Source of the DNA: Fulvimarina manganoxydans
GTDB lineage: Bacteria > Pseudomonadota > Alphaproteobacteria > Rhizobiales > Rhizobiaceae
Reading direction: 5' to 3'
Assembly (NCBI RefSeq): GCF_900176465.1
Contig: NZ_FWXR01000016.1
Coordinates: forward strand, 1-64,000
DNA: 64,000 nt
Shown piece by piece: positions 44,448-53,377 of the stretch; the first letter of the stretch is position 1; each line of letters starts with the position of its first letter. The notes under the pieces were generated by a model that had not been told where the DNA came from, did not search any database, and was given only the letters and a program-made list of their open reading frames with translations. The position numbers and the translations under genes are program-made.

Positions 44448-45128
44448 GTGGTGCAGGCAGGCAATCGCTTCTATTCGAAGGAAAGCGACCTCCCTTCGAA
44501 AGTGCCGATTTTTCCGTTGAGCGGCGCTTTGCTCCTGCCGGGCGGACAGCTGCCGCTCAACATTTTCGAGCCGCGCTATCTGAAGATGATCGACGATGCG
44601 ATCGCCGGCGACCGGATCATCGGCATGATCCAGCCGAGCCTTGATGGACGACTGCGCGAGGATGGCGAGCCGGAACTTTGCCGCGTCGGATGCCTCGGCC
44701 GCATCACCTCGCTCTCCGAGAGCGGCGATGGCCGCTATTTGCTGGCCCTTAGCGGGATCGTCCGTTTCCGGCTACTGGAGGAGTTGGAGACCCGCCTGCC
44801 CTATCGGTCATGCCGCATCGCGGTCTTTAGCGGGGATCTCGACCAGGCGGAGAGATCGCCCAAGATCGACAGGGACGGGCTTCTGACCGTCTTCCGGCGT
44901 TATCTGGAAGCCAACCAACTCGAAGCCGATTGGGACTCGATCCGCAAGGCCGACGACGAAACCCTGGTTTCAGCGCTTTGCATGATGATCGCCCCATCGG
45001 GCGCGGCCGAACGCCAAGCGCTTCTCGAGGCCGAGGACTTGAGCGCACGGACCGATACGCTGATCGCGATCACCGAAATGGCGCTCGCCGACGATGACGA
45101 GGATGGCGGGCCGCGCACGCTGCAATAG
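44448..45128 (+). CDS. LON peptidase substrate-binding domain protein
   Basis: A 226-aa protein consisting only of the Lon N-terminal domain (PIFPLSGALLLPGGQLPLNI, then FEPRYLKMI) with no protease or AAA part. It starts with GTG, with AAGGAG 7 nt upstream. It is adjacent to Trm112 and the CnoX gene as in other Rhizobiales; its function is unknown. Confidence 0.9.
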   Translation: MVQAGNRFYSKESDLPSKVPIFPLSGALLLPGGQLPLNIFEPRYLKMIDDAIAGDRIIGMIQPSLDGRLREDGEPELCRVGCLGRITSLSESGDGRYLLALSGIVRFRLLEELETRLPYRSCRIAVFSGDLDQAERSPKIDRDGLLTVFRRYLEANQLEADWDSIRKADDETLVSALCMMIAPSGAAERQALLEAEDLSARTDTLIAITEMALADDDEDGGPRTLQ

Positions 45129-45210
45129 GTGCCGATGGCAGCTTCGTCTTTTCATCATCCCCGGCTGAGCTTAGATCAGCGCCATGTCCGGCAGCCGAGA
45201 GACTAGAGTA

Positions 45211-45405
45211 ATGAGTGATCGCGAAACAAAGGGGCAGCCCGATCCAAAACTTTTGGAACTGCTGGTCTGCCCCCTGACCAAGGCGTCGCTGCGCTATGAT
45301 CGCGACGCTCAGGAGCTCGTTTCCGAAAAGGCGCAACTCGCCTATCCGATCCGCGATGGCATTCCGATCCTCTTAGCCTCGGAGGCACGCAGCCTGGAAG
45401 GCTGA
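45211..45405 (+). CDS. Trm112 family protein
   Basis: A 64-aa single zinc-ribbon-like protein with [14 protein letters not shown] and the [12 protein letters not shown] signature. Only one Cys remains of the usual set, as in many Rhizobial members. Trm112 partners with and stabilises methyltransferases in other organisms. It ends 26 bp before a strong terminator. Confidence 0.88.
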   Translation: MSDRETKGQPDPKLLELLVCPLTKASLRYDRDAQELVSEKAQLAYPIRDGIPILLASEARSLEG

Positions 45406-45430
45406 TTTGGAGTGTGTTTAGAAGGACGCA

Positions 45431-45467
45431 GCCGAAATCCGGTCTTCATTGTCGACCGTATTTCGGC
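45431..45467. terminator. Shared convergent terminator (Trm112 / chemoreceptor)
   Basis: The stem GCCGAAATCCGGTC (45431-45444) pairs with GACCGTATTTCGGC (45454-45467) with one mismatch and a 9-nt loop. TTGAGGTTTT follows on plus. It lies between the convergent Trm112 and MCP genes. Confidence 0.75.
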
Positions 45468-45475
45468 TTGAGGTT

Positions 45476-46915
45476 TTAGGCCGCGCGGCGGATCGGCGCG
45501 CTCGGTCCTCGAGCGCTCGTAGTGTTTGAGGCATCGGAAAGACTAAAGCGATCGACAACCTCGCCGAGATGGCGCGTGTCGCAGGCCAGCGCCTGAGCCG
45601 AGGCGGTGTTCTCCTCGACCAGCGCCGCATTCTCTTGGATGATCTTGTCCATCTGATCAGAGGTCGCCGACAATTCGCGCAGGCCGCCGGCCTGTTCACG
45701 CGAGGACGAAGCGATCTGGTCGATGATCTCGGTGATCGCCGAGACGTCGTTGACGATCTCTTCGAGACTGCGGCCCGAGTCGGAGACCAGACCGACACCG
45801 GTCTGCACCTCTTCCGAGGAGGTGGCGATCAGGCCCTTGATCTCCTTGGCCGCTTCCGCAGAGCGCTGGGCAAGCGCCCGAACTTCCTGAGCAACCACCG
45901 CAAAACCCTTGCCGCTCTCACCGGCGCGGGCGGCCTCGACCCCCGCATTCAAGGCCAGGAGATTTGTCTGGAAAGCAATTTCGTCGATCACCGAAACGAT
46001 CTGCGTGACCTGACGGGACGATGCGTCGATTCGGTGCATGGCTTCGACCGCCTTGGCGACGATCGCGCCGCCCGACCGGGCCCGAGTGTCGGCCGACTTG
46101 ACCATCTGCTCAGCCTTGTCGCTGTTCTTCGAGGTCTGTTCAACGGCGCTGGCAAGGGTCGAGAGGGAGGCGACCGTCTGCTCGATCGCGGCGGCCTGCT
46201 GCTCGGTGCGGCGGGCGAGATCGCCCGATCGCGCGGCGATCTCCTGGGTCGCCGCGTCGACGGTCTGCACCGTGGAGGCGACATCCGAGATCGCCTCGGC
46301 CAAGCGAGAGACGGCGACGTCGAAATCTTCGGCGACCTTGGTGAAGGCAGCCGGCATACGTCCCTTCAGACTCACCGTCAGATCGCCCTCGGCAATCCGC
46401 CCCAAACCTTCCGTCAGATGTTCGAACGCTTCGGCGCGGGCATGGGCCTCGCGGTCGGCCTCGGCACGCTGGCGCTCCTGCTGCTCGCGCAATTCGACCA
46501 TCATCGTCAGGTCGACCGTGAAGGTCATAATGACGTCCCGGCCGTCGATTTCGTCGGCGATCAGGGTCACAAAAGCCGGAAATTCGCTGCCATCGAGGCG
46601 CCGCATCCGCCATTCAAAGCGCGTGACGCCATTCGTTTTCAAGTCGGCCATGATACCCGGCAACATCTCGGCGGTGGGGCGCCCATCGGCTTGGGTCTTC
46701 GCCGCGATGTCGAGGGGCGTCAGGCCAATGATTTTATCGCGAGGCCCCTTCAACATCGCTTCCGTCGCCGGATTGCAGTTAATGAGTTTGCCGTCGGAAA
46801 ACACGTAGCACGCATCAGGCGATACCCGCATCATCACCGAGGCAAACTGCTCATCCGCCGTTCGTCCACGACCGCTTCGCGGCCCTCTTCCCCAAAAACC
46901 GGTCATGCGTTCCAC
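45476..46915 (-). CDS. Soluble methyl-accepting chemotaxis protein with PAS domain
   Basis: A 479-aa chemoreceptor with no membrane helix. A PAS domain occupies about residues 27-140 ([39 protein letters not shown]). A HAMP-like helix ([17 protein letters not shown]) follows, and then the signalling hairpin with [24 protein letters not shown]-type core (the tip that contacts CheA/CheW). A cytosolic sensor of internal redox or ligand state is the usual role. No che genes are nearby. Confidence 0.93.
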   Translation of the reverse strand: MERMTGFWGRGPRSGRGRTADEQFASVMMRVSPDACYVFSDGKLINCNPATEAMLKGPRDKIIGLTPLDIAAKTQADGRPTAEMLPGIMADLKTNGVTRFEWRMRRLDGSEFPAFVTLIADEIDGRDVIMTFTVDLTMMVELREQQERQRAEADREAHARAEAFEHLTEGLGRIAEGDLTVSLKGRMPAAFTKVAEDFDVAVSRLAEAISDVASTVQTVDAATQEIAARSGDLARRTEQQAAAIEQTVASLSTLASAVEQTSKNSDKAEQMVKSADTRARSGGAIVAKAVEAMHRIDASSRQVTQIVSVIDEIAFQTNLLALNAGVEAARAGESGKGFAVVAQEVRALAQRSAEAAKEIKGLIATSSEEVQTGVGLVSDSGRSLEEIVNDVSAITEIIDQIASSSREQAGGLRELSATSDQMDKIIQENAALVEENTASAQALACDTRHLGEVVDRFSLSDASNTTSARGPSAPIRRAA

Positions 46916-47082
46916 CCTGAGATTGCCTGAACAATCGTGATCAAAATCGTATGAATGAAAAATAGGGTGAAGAGATTGACGCTAACTTAACCCACGATGT
47001 CCTGGAGCCGACCGAATGATCTCGCCGCCCCGGCGCCATGGTCGGTTCGTTTACGCCAATTATTCCTGATAGTTATGCCATT

Positions 47083-47955
47083 TTATCGAGGGGATGCCTC
47101 GGCATGTCGGAGAGATGGCCTGATCTGGCGATGCGTCTCGGCGACTTCATCCACGAAACGCAGAAAACCCTGCGCCTGATAGCTCGCGATCGCGGCTCCG
47201 ATCTCGGCGCTGGCGAGCCTTGCATCCCCAACGACGCCTTGCGCATTGAGGTCTTCGGCCATCCAGCCGAAGCCGAGCCGGCCATGTGCGGTCAGATGGC
47301 GGTTCTGTGTCGCAAGCACGCGCTGCTGTGAAGGGAAATCCGCCATTAGATCGCGGCGGACACGGGCGCCGGCGAAATGGAGCATGAGGCTCGTCTCCAC
47401 CGCCCCGCCATGGATACCCTCTGCGATCTCTTCTGGCGGCAGGAGCCCCTTGGGATAGCCGAAGCGCAGCCAGGACGAGGTCGCGACGAACAGCCGATGG
47501 CGCGCGCGAAGTTCGACCGCCGCTTGGGCCATCATCGGTGAATTGCCGCCATGGGCGTTGACGATCACGAGAGATGAAAAGCCCGAGCGCTTGAGGCTCT
47601 CGCCAATGGCAAGGATCGTCTCTGTGGTCAGGCGCCACCCGAAATCCAGCGTGCCGCAGAAGCTGTGATGTTCGCTGGAACAGCCGATGCTTTGAACGGT
47701 CAGGAAGATCCCAGGCCAGTCGGACGGGGCTTCCGCTGCGACCTTTGCCACCATGGCACGGGCCAGAATCGCATCCGTGCCGAGCGGCAGATGGGGGCCA
47801 TGCTGCTCGATGGCGGCGATCGGGAGGATGGGAACGAGACGGCTGAGATCGGCTGCCGCCAATTCAGGGCTCGTCCAATCCTCGTAGAAGCGTGAGAGCA
47901 AGGCTTGCCTCCAGGCGATTGCGGTGGATTGCCCGCCCGGCATGTGGACAAGCAA
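47083..47955 (-). CDS. Creatininase family amidohydrolase
   Basis: A 290-aa metal-dependent amidase-type protein. Family metal ligands lie in EQHGPHLPLGTDA, SEHHSFCGT, VNAHGGN and a Glu in GGAVETSLM. Members include creatininase, MftE and Fapy deformylases; the substrate here is open. The start may instead be at the second Met (MPGGQST, 12 bp inside). It is divergent from the MarR-type regulator 39 bp away, which may control it. Confidence 0.9.
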   Translation of the reverse strand: MLVHMPGGQSTAIAWRQALLSRFYEDWTSPELAAADLSRLVPILPIAAIEQHGPHLPLGTDAILARAMVAKVAAEAPSDWPGIFLTVQSIGCSSEHHSFCGTLDFGWRLTTETILAIGESLKRSGFSSLVIVNAHGGNSPMMAQAAVELRARHRLFVATSSWLRFGYPKGLLPPEEIAEGIHGGAVETSLMLHFAGARVRRDLMADFPSQQRVLATQNRHLTAHGRLGFGWMAEDLNAQGVVGDARLASAEIGAAIASYQAQGFLRFVDEVAETHRQIRPSLRHAEASPR

Positions 47956-47994
47956 ACTGAGCTTTGCACATGGTCGGATGAAGCGGGAGATGAA

Positions 47995-48426
47995 ATGACC
48001 AACGGCAAGAAGGATACGATCGGCCAGCTGACCCTGACCGCCCGCGCCGTCAGGACCGCCTTCACAGCCGAGCTATCCGCCATGGGTCTTCATGCGGGCC
48101 AGGAGACGGTGCTTCTGACGATCGCGGAAAAGGATGGGATCGCGCTCCGGAGCCTCGCTGACCTCCTGGCCGTCCGCCCGCCGACGATCACCAAGACCAT
48201 TGCCCGGCTTTCGGCGCAGGGTCTTGTGGAAAAGCGCGCTTCCAAGGCCGACGCGCGGCAAAGCCATGTGTTCTTGACCGATGCCGGACGGGCGATCGTG
48301 GGAGATTTGGAGAAAGTGCGTAAACGGGTTCAGAAGAGCGCCCTTTCCGATCTCAGCGACAAGGAGCGCAAGGCCTTGCGCAAACTCCTGAAGCGGGTCG
48401 AGGCCAATCTCCTTTCGGCCAAATGA
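47995..48426 (+). CDS. MarR-family transcriptional regulator
   Basis: A 143-aa regulator with the MarR winged helix: LHAGQETVLLTIAEKDG, LADLLAVRPPTITKTIARL and SKADARQSHVFLTDAGRA (the wing). GGGAGATGA lies just before ATG 47995. Divergent from the creatininase gene with a 39-bp gap, so the operator probably lies in that interval. Confidence 0.92.
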   Translation: MTNGKKDTIGQLTLTARAVRTAFTAELSAMGLHAGQETVLLTIAEKDGIALRSLADLLAVRPPTITKTIARLSAQGLVEKRASKADARQSHVFLTDAGRAIVGDLEKVRKRVQKSALSDLSDKERKALRKLLKRVEANLLSAK

Positions 48427-48530
48427 GGGTCGATCGGCGGCAAAGCGCGCCACGTGGCTTTACGCTCGGCCTCGCCATTTGCCATAGATCGACAATGGAT
48501 TGGGTCGCACGAGGGGCGCGTTAGGAAACG

Positions 48531-49571
48531 GTGGCGCAAAAGGTCAAACTGTCGACGATCGCCGAAGCGCTGGGCGTCTCCACCGCGACCGTCTCGCTTG
48601 CCCTGAGGGACAGCCCTCTCGTGGCGGATATCACCCGCGAGCGCATCAAGGCGACGGCGAGAGAGCTCGGCTATATCTACAATCGCCGCGCCGCGAGCCT
48701 GCGCACCTCCCGCTCCGGCATTGTCGGGGTCTGCGTCCACGACGTGATGAATCCGTTTTTCGGCGAGATCCTGAAATCGATCGAACACGAGCTCGACCGG
48801 CATCACCAGACCTTCATCCTGTGCAATCACTATGACGATCTGTCGAAGCAACGCGCCTTCGTCGACACGCTCTTGCAGCTCGGGGCCGACGGTCTCATTC
48901 TTTCGCCGGCCATCGGCACGCCGGCCGATGACATCCGCCTTGCCGAGGCCAACAATCTGCCGGCGGTCCTGATCGCCCGCACGATCGAAGGCTCGGGCGT
49001 CTGCGGCTTTCGCGGCGACGACACCTATGGAATGTCGCTCGCCGTCGATCATCTGATCGCCAAGGGCCACCGCTCGATCGCCATGATCGGCGGCACCCAT
49101 CAGACCTCGACCGGCCGAGACCGGGCCGAAGGTTGGCGCCAATCGCTGATGAAGGCCGGAATCGAGCCGAGACCCGAATGGCGGATCGAGGGCCCACGCT
49201 CGCGTCATGCCGGCTTCAATGCGGCCAAGACCTTCGCCGGTCTCGATCCCTTGCCAACGGCCGCAGTCTGTTTCTCCGATCTCGTCGCGCTCGGCCTCAT
49301 GTATGGTCTGGCGCGCGAAGGCCTGAGACCCGGAATCGACGTCGCAGTCATCGGCTATGACGATATCGACGAGGCGAGCATTGCCATGCCCTCCCTGACC
49401 ACGGTGGCCAATGGCCAAGCCGAAGTCGGCCATCGGGCTGCCGGCGCGCTGCTCGATCGCCTCTCCGGCCAGCCGGCGAGCGACGAGACCGTGCTGATCC
49501 GCCCCGTGCTGAAAGTGCGTGCTTCGAGCGAACATTGGGAGATGTCCCAACGCGGCCAAGCCGCCGGCTGA
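48531..49571 (+). CDS. LacI-family transcriptional regulator
   Basis: A 346-aa repressor with the LacI HTH (KLSTIAEALGVSTATVSLAL) and hinge (YIYNRRAASLRTSRSGIVGV), then a periplasmic-binding-protein-like sugar domain (VHDVMNPFFGEILKSIEHEL and the closing SLTTVANGQAEVG). It starts with GTG 48531. No transport or catabolic gene is adjacent, so its target is elsewhere or it acts globally. Confidence 0.92.
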   Translation: MAQKVKLSTIAEALGVSTATVSLALRDSPLVADITRERIKATARELGYIYNRRAASLRTSRSGIVGVCVHDVMNPFFGEILKSIEHELDRHHQTFILCNHYDDLSKQRAFVDTLLQLGADGLILSPAIGTPADDIRLAEANNLPAVLIARTIEGSGVCGFRGDDTYGMSLAVDHLIAKGHRSIAMIGGTHQTSTGRDRAEGWRQSLMKAGIEPRPEWRIEGPRSRHAGFNAAKTFAGLDPLPTAAVCFSDLVALGLMYGLAREGLRPGIDVAVIGYDDIDEASIAMPSLTTVANGQAEVGHRAAGALLDRLSGQPASDETVLIRPVLKVRASSEHWEMSQRGQAAG

Positions 49572-49846
49572 GCAGACAGGGCTTGCGACCGGGACGCCAC
49601 CACCGGGCACGAAAGGATCGGAAGATCGCCCACCTCGCGATCACGACCCAGTGAAAAGCTAACAAGGGCTTTCACGCCTCAACCTTCGCTTAAGCTTTCC
49701 GAGTGGATAATGGCCCGTAAGCGAGTTGAAGGGTCAAGGATTCTCTAACCACCCTTCCTCGCCACCTCGCGACGTTCCGCTGGCGCGGCCGCTCCCAAGG
49801 GCCCGGCGCCGAGAATGTCGAGTGTTCGAGCGTGTGGAGAGGTGTG

Positions 49847-50299
49847 ATGTTGAATTTTGCTGCAACGGTCGCCGGCGCGGGTCTCGCCGCCATCGTCCTG
49901 GTCGCCAATCTCCAGGGCGCGCCGCTTCCGAAAGACGAGACCACGCGGGCGGGGGCAACCCTTCTCGATCCGATGACGATCACGAGCATTCCAGCCGCTC
50001 CCGAGCAGCGTCCGACCGAAGCAATCCGCCTGATCGACCTTCGCAGCGGCGCGACCTGCCGGATGCCTTATCCCCATCGTCTGTCGGAGAATTTCAGCTT
50101 CGCCCCAGTCGGGCCGGACTGCCAGGGCTCGCCCGATCTTGCCCGGGTCACCAAATGGCGCCGTACGGCGGAAGGCTATCTGGAAATGGCCGATGCGGGC
50201 GAGCGACCCGTGCTGCGCTTCATGCCCGGCGACGGCGTGCTCTACGAGTCGGTCTATCCCGCCCAGGCGATCGTGACGATCGTTCCGGCCAAGAGCTGA
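49847..50299 (+). CDS. AprI/Inh-type protease-inhibitor domain protein (Omp19-like)
   Basis: A 150-aa protein with a signal-like N-terminal hydrophobic segment (residues 3-24). The C-terminal 85 residues have the Inh pattern: LIDLRSGATCRMPY, APVGPDCQGSP with two Cys that likely form the disulfide, then VTKWRRTAEGYLEMADAGERPVLRF. Homologs inhibit secreted serralysin-type proteases or coat the outer membrane (Brucella Omp19). No protease gene is nearby. Confidence 0.75.
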   Translation: MLNFAATVAGAGLAAIVLVANLQGAPLPKDETTRAGATLLDPMTITSIPAAPEQRPTEAIRLIDLRSGATCRMPYPHRLSENFSFAPVGPDCQGSPDLARVTKWRRTAEGYLEMADAGERPVLRFMPGDGVLYESVYPAQAIVTIVPAKS

Positions 50300-50395
50300 T
50301 CTGCATCGGAAATCGAACGTGACGTGATCGACACGACGCCGGACGAGCCCGTTCGGCGTCTATAAGCGTCTCGCGCCTTCTCAAGGGGCTTTCGT

Positions 50396-50734
50396 TCAAG
50401 CGCCGCGCGGCCCCCACAAAATCGTGGAGGCGCCGATGAGACAAAGCACCAGACCTGCAACGTCCCAGCGATCCGGGCGCACATCCTCGATAAGCCACAT
50501 CCAGCCGAGAGAGGCGGCGATATAGACGCCGCCATATGCCGCAAACGCTCGGCCGGCGGCAGCGCTGTCGATCAAGGTCAGGAGCCCGGCAAAGAGGGCG
50601 AGCGAGAGACATCCGGGGATGAGCCAGAGCGCGGAGCGATCGAGGCGCAGAACGGCCCAAACCGCGAAGCAGCCGCCGATTTCCGCAAGCGCTGCCGCGA
50701 CATAGATGACGAAGATGCTCGGCGACAAGCTCAT
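50396..50734 (-). CDS. YnfA family small membrane protein
   Basis: A 112-aa protein of four helices ([40 protein letters not shown]), the UPF0060/YnfA family related to small multidrug transporters. It is the last gene of a three-gene minus-strand operon and starts inside the GNAT stop (ATGA overlap). Confidence 0.92.
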   Translation of the reverse strand: MSLSPSIFVIYVAAALAEIGGCFAVWAVLRLDRSALWLIPGCLSLALFAGLLTLIDSAAAGRAFAAYGGVYIAASLGWMWLIEDVRPDRWDVAGLVLCLIGASTILWGPRGA

Positions 50735-51429
50735 CGCGACGGGCCGAAATCCCTCAAACTCCGCAGCTGCCGACCATCCGCATCAAGGTTATCTGGCGAG
50801 AGCCAAGCCTGAAATGCCTTGCGCTGCGCCGGCCATTCCCTGTCCAGAAGCGAGAACCAAGCGGTGTCGCGATTGTGGCCCTTGACGATCATATGCTGGC
50901 GGAAGAGCCCTTCATAGGTGAAGCCGAGCCGCGCAGCTGCCCGCTTCGAGCCCTGATTGCCGTCGTTGCACTTCCATTCGAGCCGTCGATAGCCGAGCGA
51001 TCCCAGGACGAGCTCCATCAGCAGAAAGAAGCCTTCGCTTGCCGCCACGGTTCTTTGCAGCGAGGGGGCGAGGCAGATATGGCCGAGTTCGATGACGCCG
51101 TTGCCAAGGTCTGCCCGAAACAGCGCGGCGACCCCTTCCGCCCTCCCGCTTTCGCGAGGCACGAAGGCGTAGAAGCGGTGGCCAGCGGCCAGATAGGCTT
51201 CGCGCCCATAACGGCTGAAGCTTTCGAAATCGGCGAAGGGTCCGCCGGCGAGCCAATCCCAGATCCGCCCCTCGCTATCCTTGGAAAAGGCGTCCCAAAG
51301 CTCGGTAAATCGGCTTTCGTCGACGATCGGCTCCAGCGCGACGCTCCGCCCGTCAAGGGTCTCGACCGGCGGAAAGCGGCGTGGCGCATAGGCCGTCAAA
51401 TCGGCGGACCCGTCTTCTTCATTCGTCAT
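50731..51429 (-). CDS. RimJ/RimL-type GNAT acetyltransferase
   Basis: A 232-aa acetyltransferase. It has the RimJ/RimL layout: [18 protein letters not shown] at the N-terminal part and [27 protein letters not shown] near the C-terminus (AcCoA-binding and the conserved NxxS-like helix). Overlaps the hydrolase stop and the YnfA start by 4 bp each, so the three are tightly coupled. The substrate is unknown. Confidence 0.9.
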   Translation of the reverse strand: MTNEEDGSADLTAYAPRRFPPVETLDGRSVALEPIVDESRFTELWDAFSKDSEGRIWDWLAGGPFADFESFSRYGREAYLAAGHRFYAFVPRESGRAEGVAALFRADLGNGVIELGHICLAPSLQRTVAASEGFFLLMELVLGSLGYRRLEWKCNDGNQGSKRAAARLGFTYEGLFRQHMIVKGHNRDTAWFSLLDREWPAQRKAFQAWLSPDNLDADGRQLRSLRDFGPSR

Positions 51430-52421
51430 CGTGCAGTCTCCCCTCGCTCGGCTTTCGCGCGATCGCCCGTCTCGCCGCTGCCCGAGCGCGCTTTCACGAA
51501 AGCAACGATATCACGCCGGATCGTCTCGTCATTGAAGGGAATCGCCGTCGCGAGCGCCGTGATCGCACCCACATGATCGACGCCTTGAACGATCCGATCG
51601 CGCACAAAGACGCCCGCCGCCCTCGCCTTTTCGGCCAGCGAAAGCGTGTTCTTCGGATCGACCGTGGTGTCGTCGGCTCCATGGATCAGAAGCATGGGCG
51701 GCTCGTCACCGGAGACGAAATTGACCGGCTGGCTCGTCTCGCGCGTCGCTTCCGGAAAGATGCGCTTGTAGCGCTCTTCGGTCAGCGGCAAAAAATCATA
51801 GGGGCCGGCCAGGCCGATGAAGCCGGCGAGCGAACCGATGGAGCCGCCGGCCGCCTTCAGATACCGGCCATCGGTCGCGAGAAGCCCGGCAATCTCGGCG
51901 CCGGCCGAGTGGCCCATCAGGACAATGGGATGGTCGCCGCCCGGCACGCCATAGACTCCCCCGTCCATCATCCGCTCGACCTTGACGACAGCCTTGGCCG
52001 CATCCTCCACAAAGGCGGGGAAGCGAACTTGTGGGTAAAGCCGATAATTCGGGATGGCGACGATGAACCCCTCGCTCGCCAAAGATTGGCCGACGAAGAG
52101 ATAAATGTCCTTCGAACCCGTATCCCAGCTCCCGCCATGGACGAAGACGACGACGGGTGTCGTCGGCGTGGTTCGATTTGGAATATAGAGATCGAGCTTG
52201 GCCCGCTCGCCATCGCCATAAGGCACGTTGCGAACGACGTCATAGCCGGCGCCGCTGGTGACGGCATTGAGCACCGCCGCGCAAGCGGTCAATGCGAAAG
52301 CCGGCAGGATGGCCGCAATGAATCGCAAGGCACGGGCGCTGCGACTGAAGCCGCGCCGTCGCGCCGGCCACTGCTCGTCGCAGGGCTCAGGGGTTGGAGA
52401 GGTGGAAACTGACTGGCTCAT
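51426..52421 (-). CDS. Alpha/beta hydrolase (BD-FAE/esterase-lipase type)
   Basis: A 331-aa predicted exported esterase. The N-terminal region has a basic stretch and a hydrophobic helix (FIAAILPAFALTACAAVLNA) with a lipobox-like TACA. The hydrolase domain has the oxyanion HGGSW motif and nucleophile elbow GHSAGA, then catalytic Asp in HGADD and His in GVDHV. ATG 52421 is chosen; the frame opens further to 52457. First gene of the hydrolase-GNAT-YnfA operon. Confidence 0.88.
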   Translation of the reverse strand: MSQSVSTSPTPEPCDEQWPARRRGFSRSARALRFIAAILPAFALTACAAVLNAVTSGAGYDVVRNVPYGDGERAKLDLYIPNRTTPTTPVVVFVHGGSWDTGSKDIYLFVGQSLASEGFIVAIPNYRLYPQVRFPAFVEDAAKAVVKVERMMDGGVYGVPGGDHPIVLMGHSAGAEIAGLLATDGRYLKAAGGSIGSLAGFIGLAGPYDFLPLTEERYKRIFPEATRETSQPVNFVSGDEPPMLLIHGADDTTVDPKNTLSLAEKARAAGVFVRDRIVQGVDHVGAITALATAIPFNDETIRRDIVAFVKARSGSGETGDRAKAERGETAR

Positions 52422-52502
52422 AGACGAGTGATCTATCGCCGGACGCGTGCGGTGCAATGAGGCTCGATCGTCTCATTGGGAGAGCCGTTGCCCAATCGGC
52501 GG

Positions 52503-52865
52503 TCAAAGGCCCGAGCCGAGCCTTGCCGTCAGCCGTTCCATGAAGAGCGCTGCCTCGTCCATGGCGCGCAGAAAACGCGACCGATCGGCCGCCCTTCCGG
52601 CCTCGGCCGCCGCGATCTCGCCGCGCAAAGTCTCGCTCTCGGCTTCGAGCGCGGCAATGCGCTGGCGCGCATCGGAGAGTTCGTCCGCCGTCATGATGGC
52701 GGCCATGATCGTCAGGCGCTGATCCCCGATCTGGCCCACATCGTCCTTTAGCGAGGCGATCTTGCCCTCGATATCGGCGGCAAGGCCCTGCAGATGCTCC
52801 TCCTCGCCCGGCCCGCAGGCCATGCGATAGGTCTTGCCGTCGATCGTCACGACCACTTGCGGCAT
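52503..52865 (-). CDS. zapA: Cell division protein ZapA
   Basis: A 120-aa FtsZ-ring stabiliser. ZapA opening VTIDGKTYRMACGPGEEEHL, then a long coiled coil that forms the tetramer (LAADIEGKIASLKDDVGQIG). DUF4164 gene lies directly upstream on the same strand, the conserved Rhizobiales order. A 7-bp hairpin (52455-52461 with 52472-52478) follows the stop. In many alphaproteobacteria 6S RNA lies here, but the gap before the hydrolase gene is too short and I see no 6S fold. Confidence 0.92.
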   Translation of the reverse strand: MPQVVVTIDGKTYRMACGPGEEEHLQGLAADIEGKIASLKDDVGQIGDQRLTIMAAIMTADELSDARQRIAALEAESETLRGEIAAAEAGRAADRSRFLRAMDEAALFMERLTARLGSGL

Positions 52866-52879
52866 GAGCCGTCGGCCTC

Positions 52880-53161
52880 CTAATCCTCGCGCGGGGCGAG
52901 GACTTGCCGCACCCGTTCCATGGCGTCGACGAGCCTCTTGGAGACTTCGCGATTGGCCCGCTCCAGGCGTTGGCCGCGAGCCAGCGCCGTGTCGAGCTCG
53001 CGGGCCAGACGACCGCGATCGGCGGTCATGCGCTGGATCTCGGCCTCGGCATCGACGAGCACGGCTTCGCGCGCCAGGCGCGCCTCGACAGCGGCACCGA
53101 GCGCCTCGCCCGCCGCGTGCAGGCGCTGTTCGGCAGCCTCGAACTCTTCGTCACGCTTCAC
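52880..53161 (-). CDS. DUF4164 coiled-coil protein
   Basis: A 93-aa, almost wholly coiled-coil protein (EEFEAAEQRLHAAGEALGAA, ARELDTALARGQRLERANRE). It is found next to zapA throughout Rhizobiales and probably works in division, with unknown mechanism. GTG 53161 is the best start, with GAGGGGAG about 12 nt upstream. The frame stays open far upstream but that part overlaps the transketolase gene and is not real. Confidence 0.85.
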   Translation of the reverse strand: MKRDEEFEAAEQRLHAAGEALGAAVEARLAREAVLVDAEAEIQRMTADRGRLARELDTALARGQRLERANREVSKRLVDAMERVRQVLAPRED

Positions 53162-53377
53162 CCTGACAAGACTCCCCTCGGCCCATGACGATCGCGAGGC
53201 GACCGGCGGCTGAACGACCCGCTGTAACCCGTTGCCGGCGCCATGAAAAGATCGGTTTGCCCAACGCTTTGCCAAGCGTCGCGCGCTCGCGTGCCGATGT
53301 TGACACCCTTTGTGACCTGTGGTGTCTCCCGGCGGCATTCCGGCCTCTATCTGGCGCGGGAAGGGAGTTTGCCATCC

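Noticed and set aside
52422-52502. 6S RNA expected after zapA
   Set aside because: The gap is about 80 bp and lacks a long bulged stem; only a 7-bp hairpin is seen.
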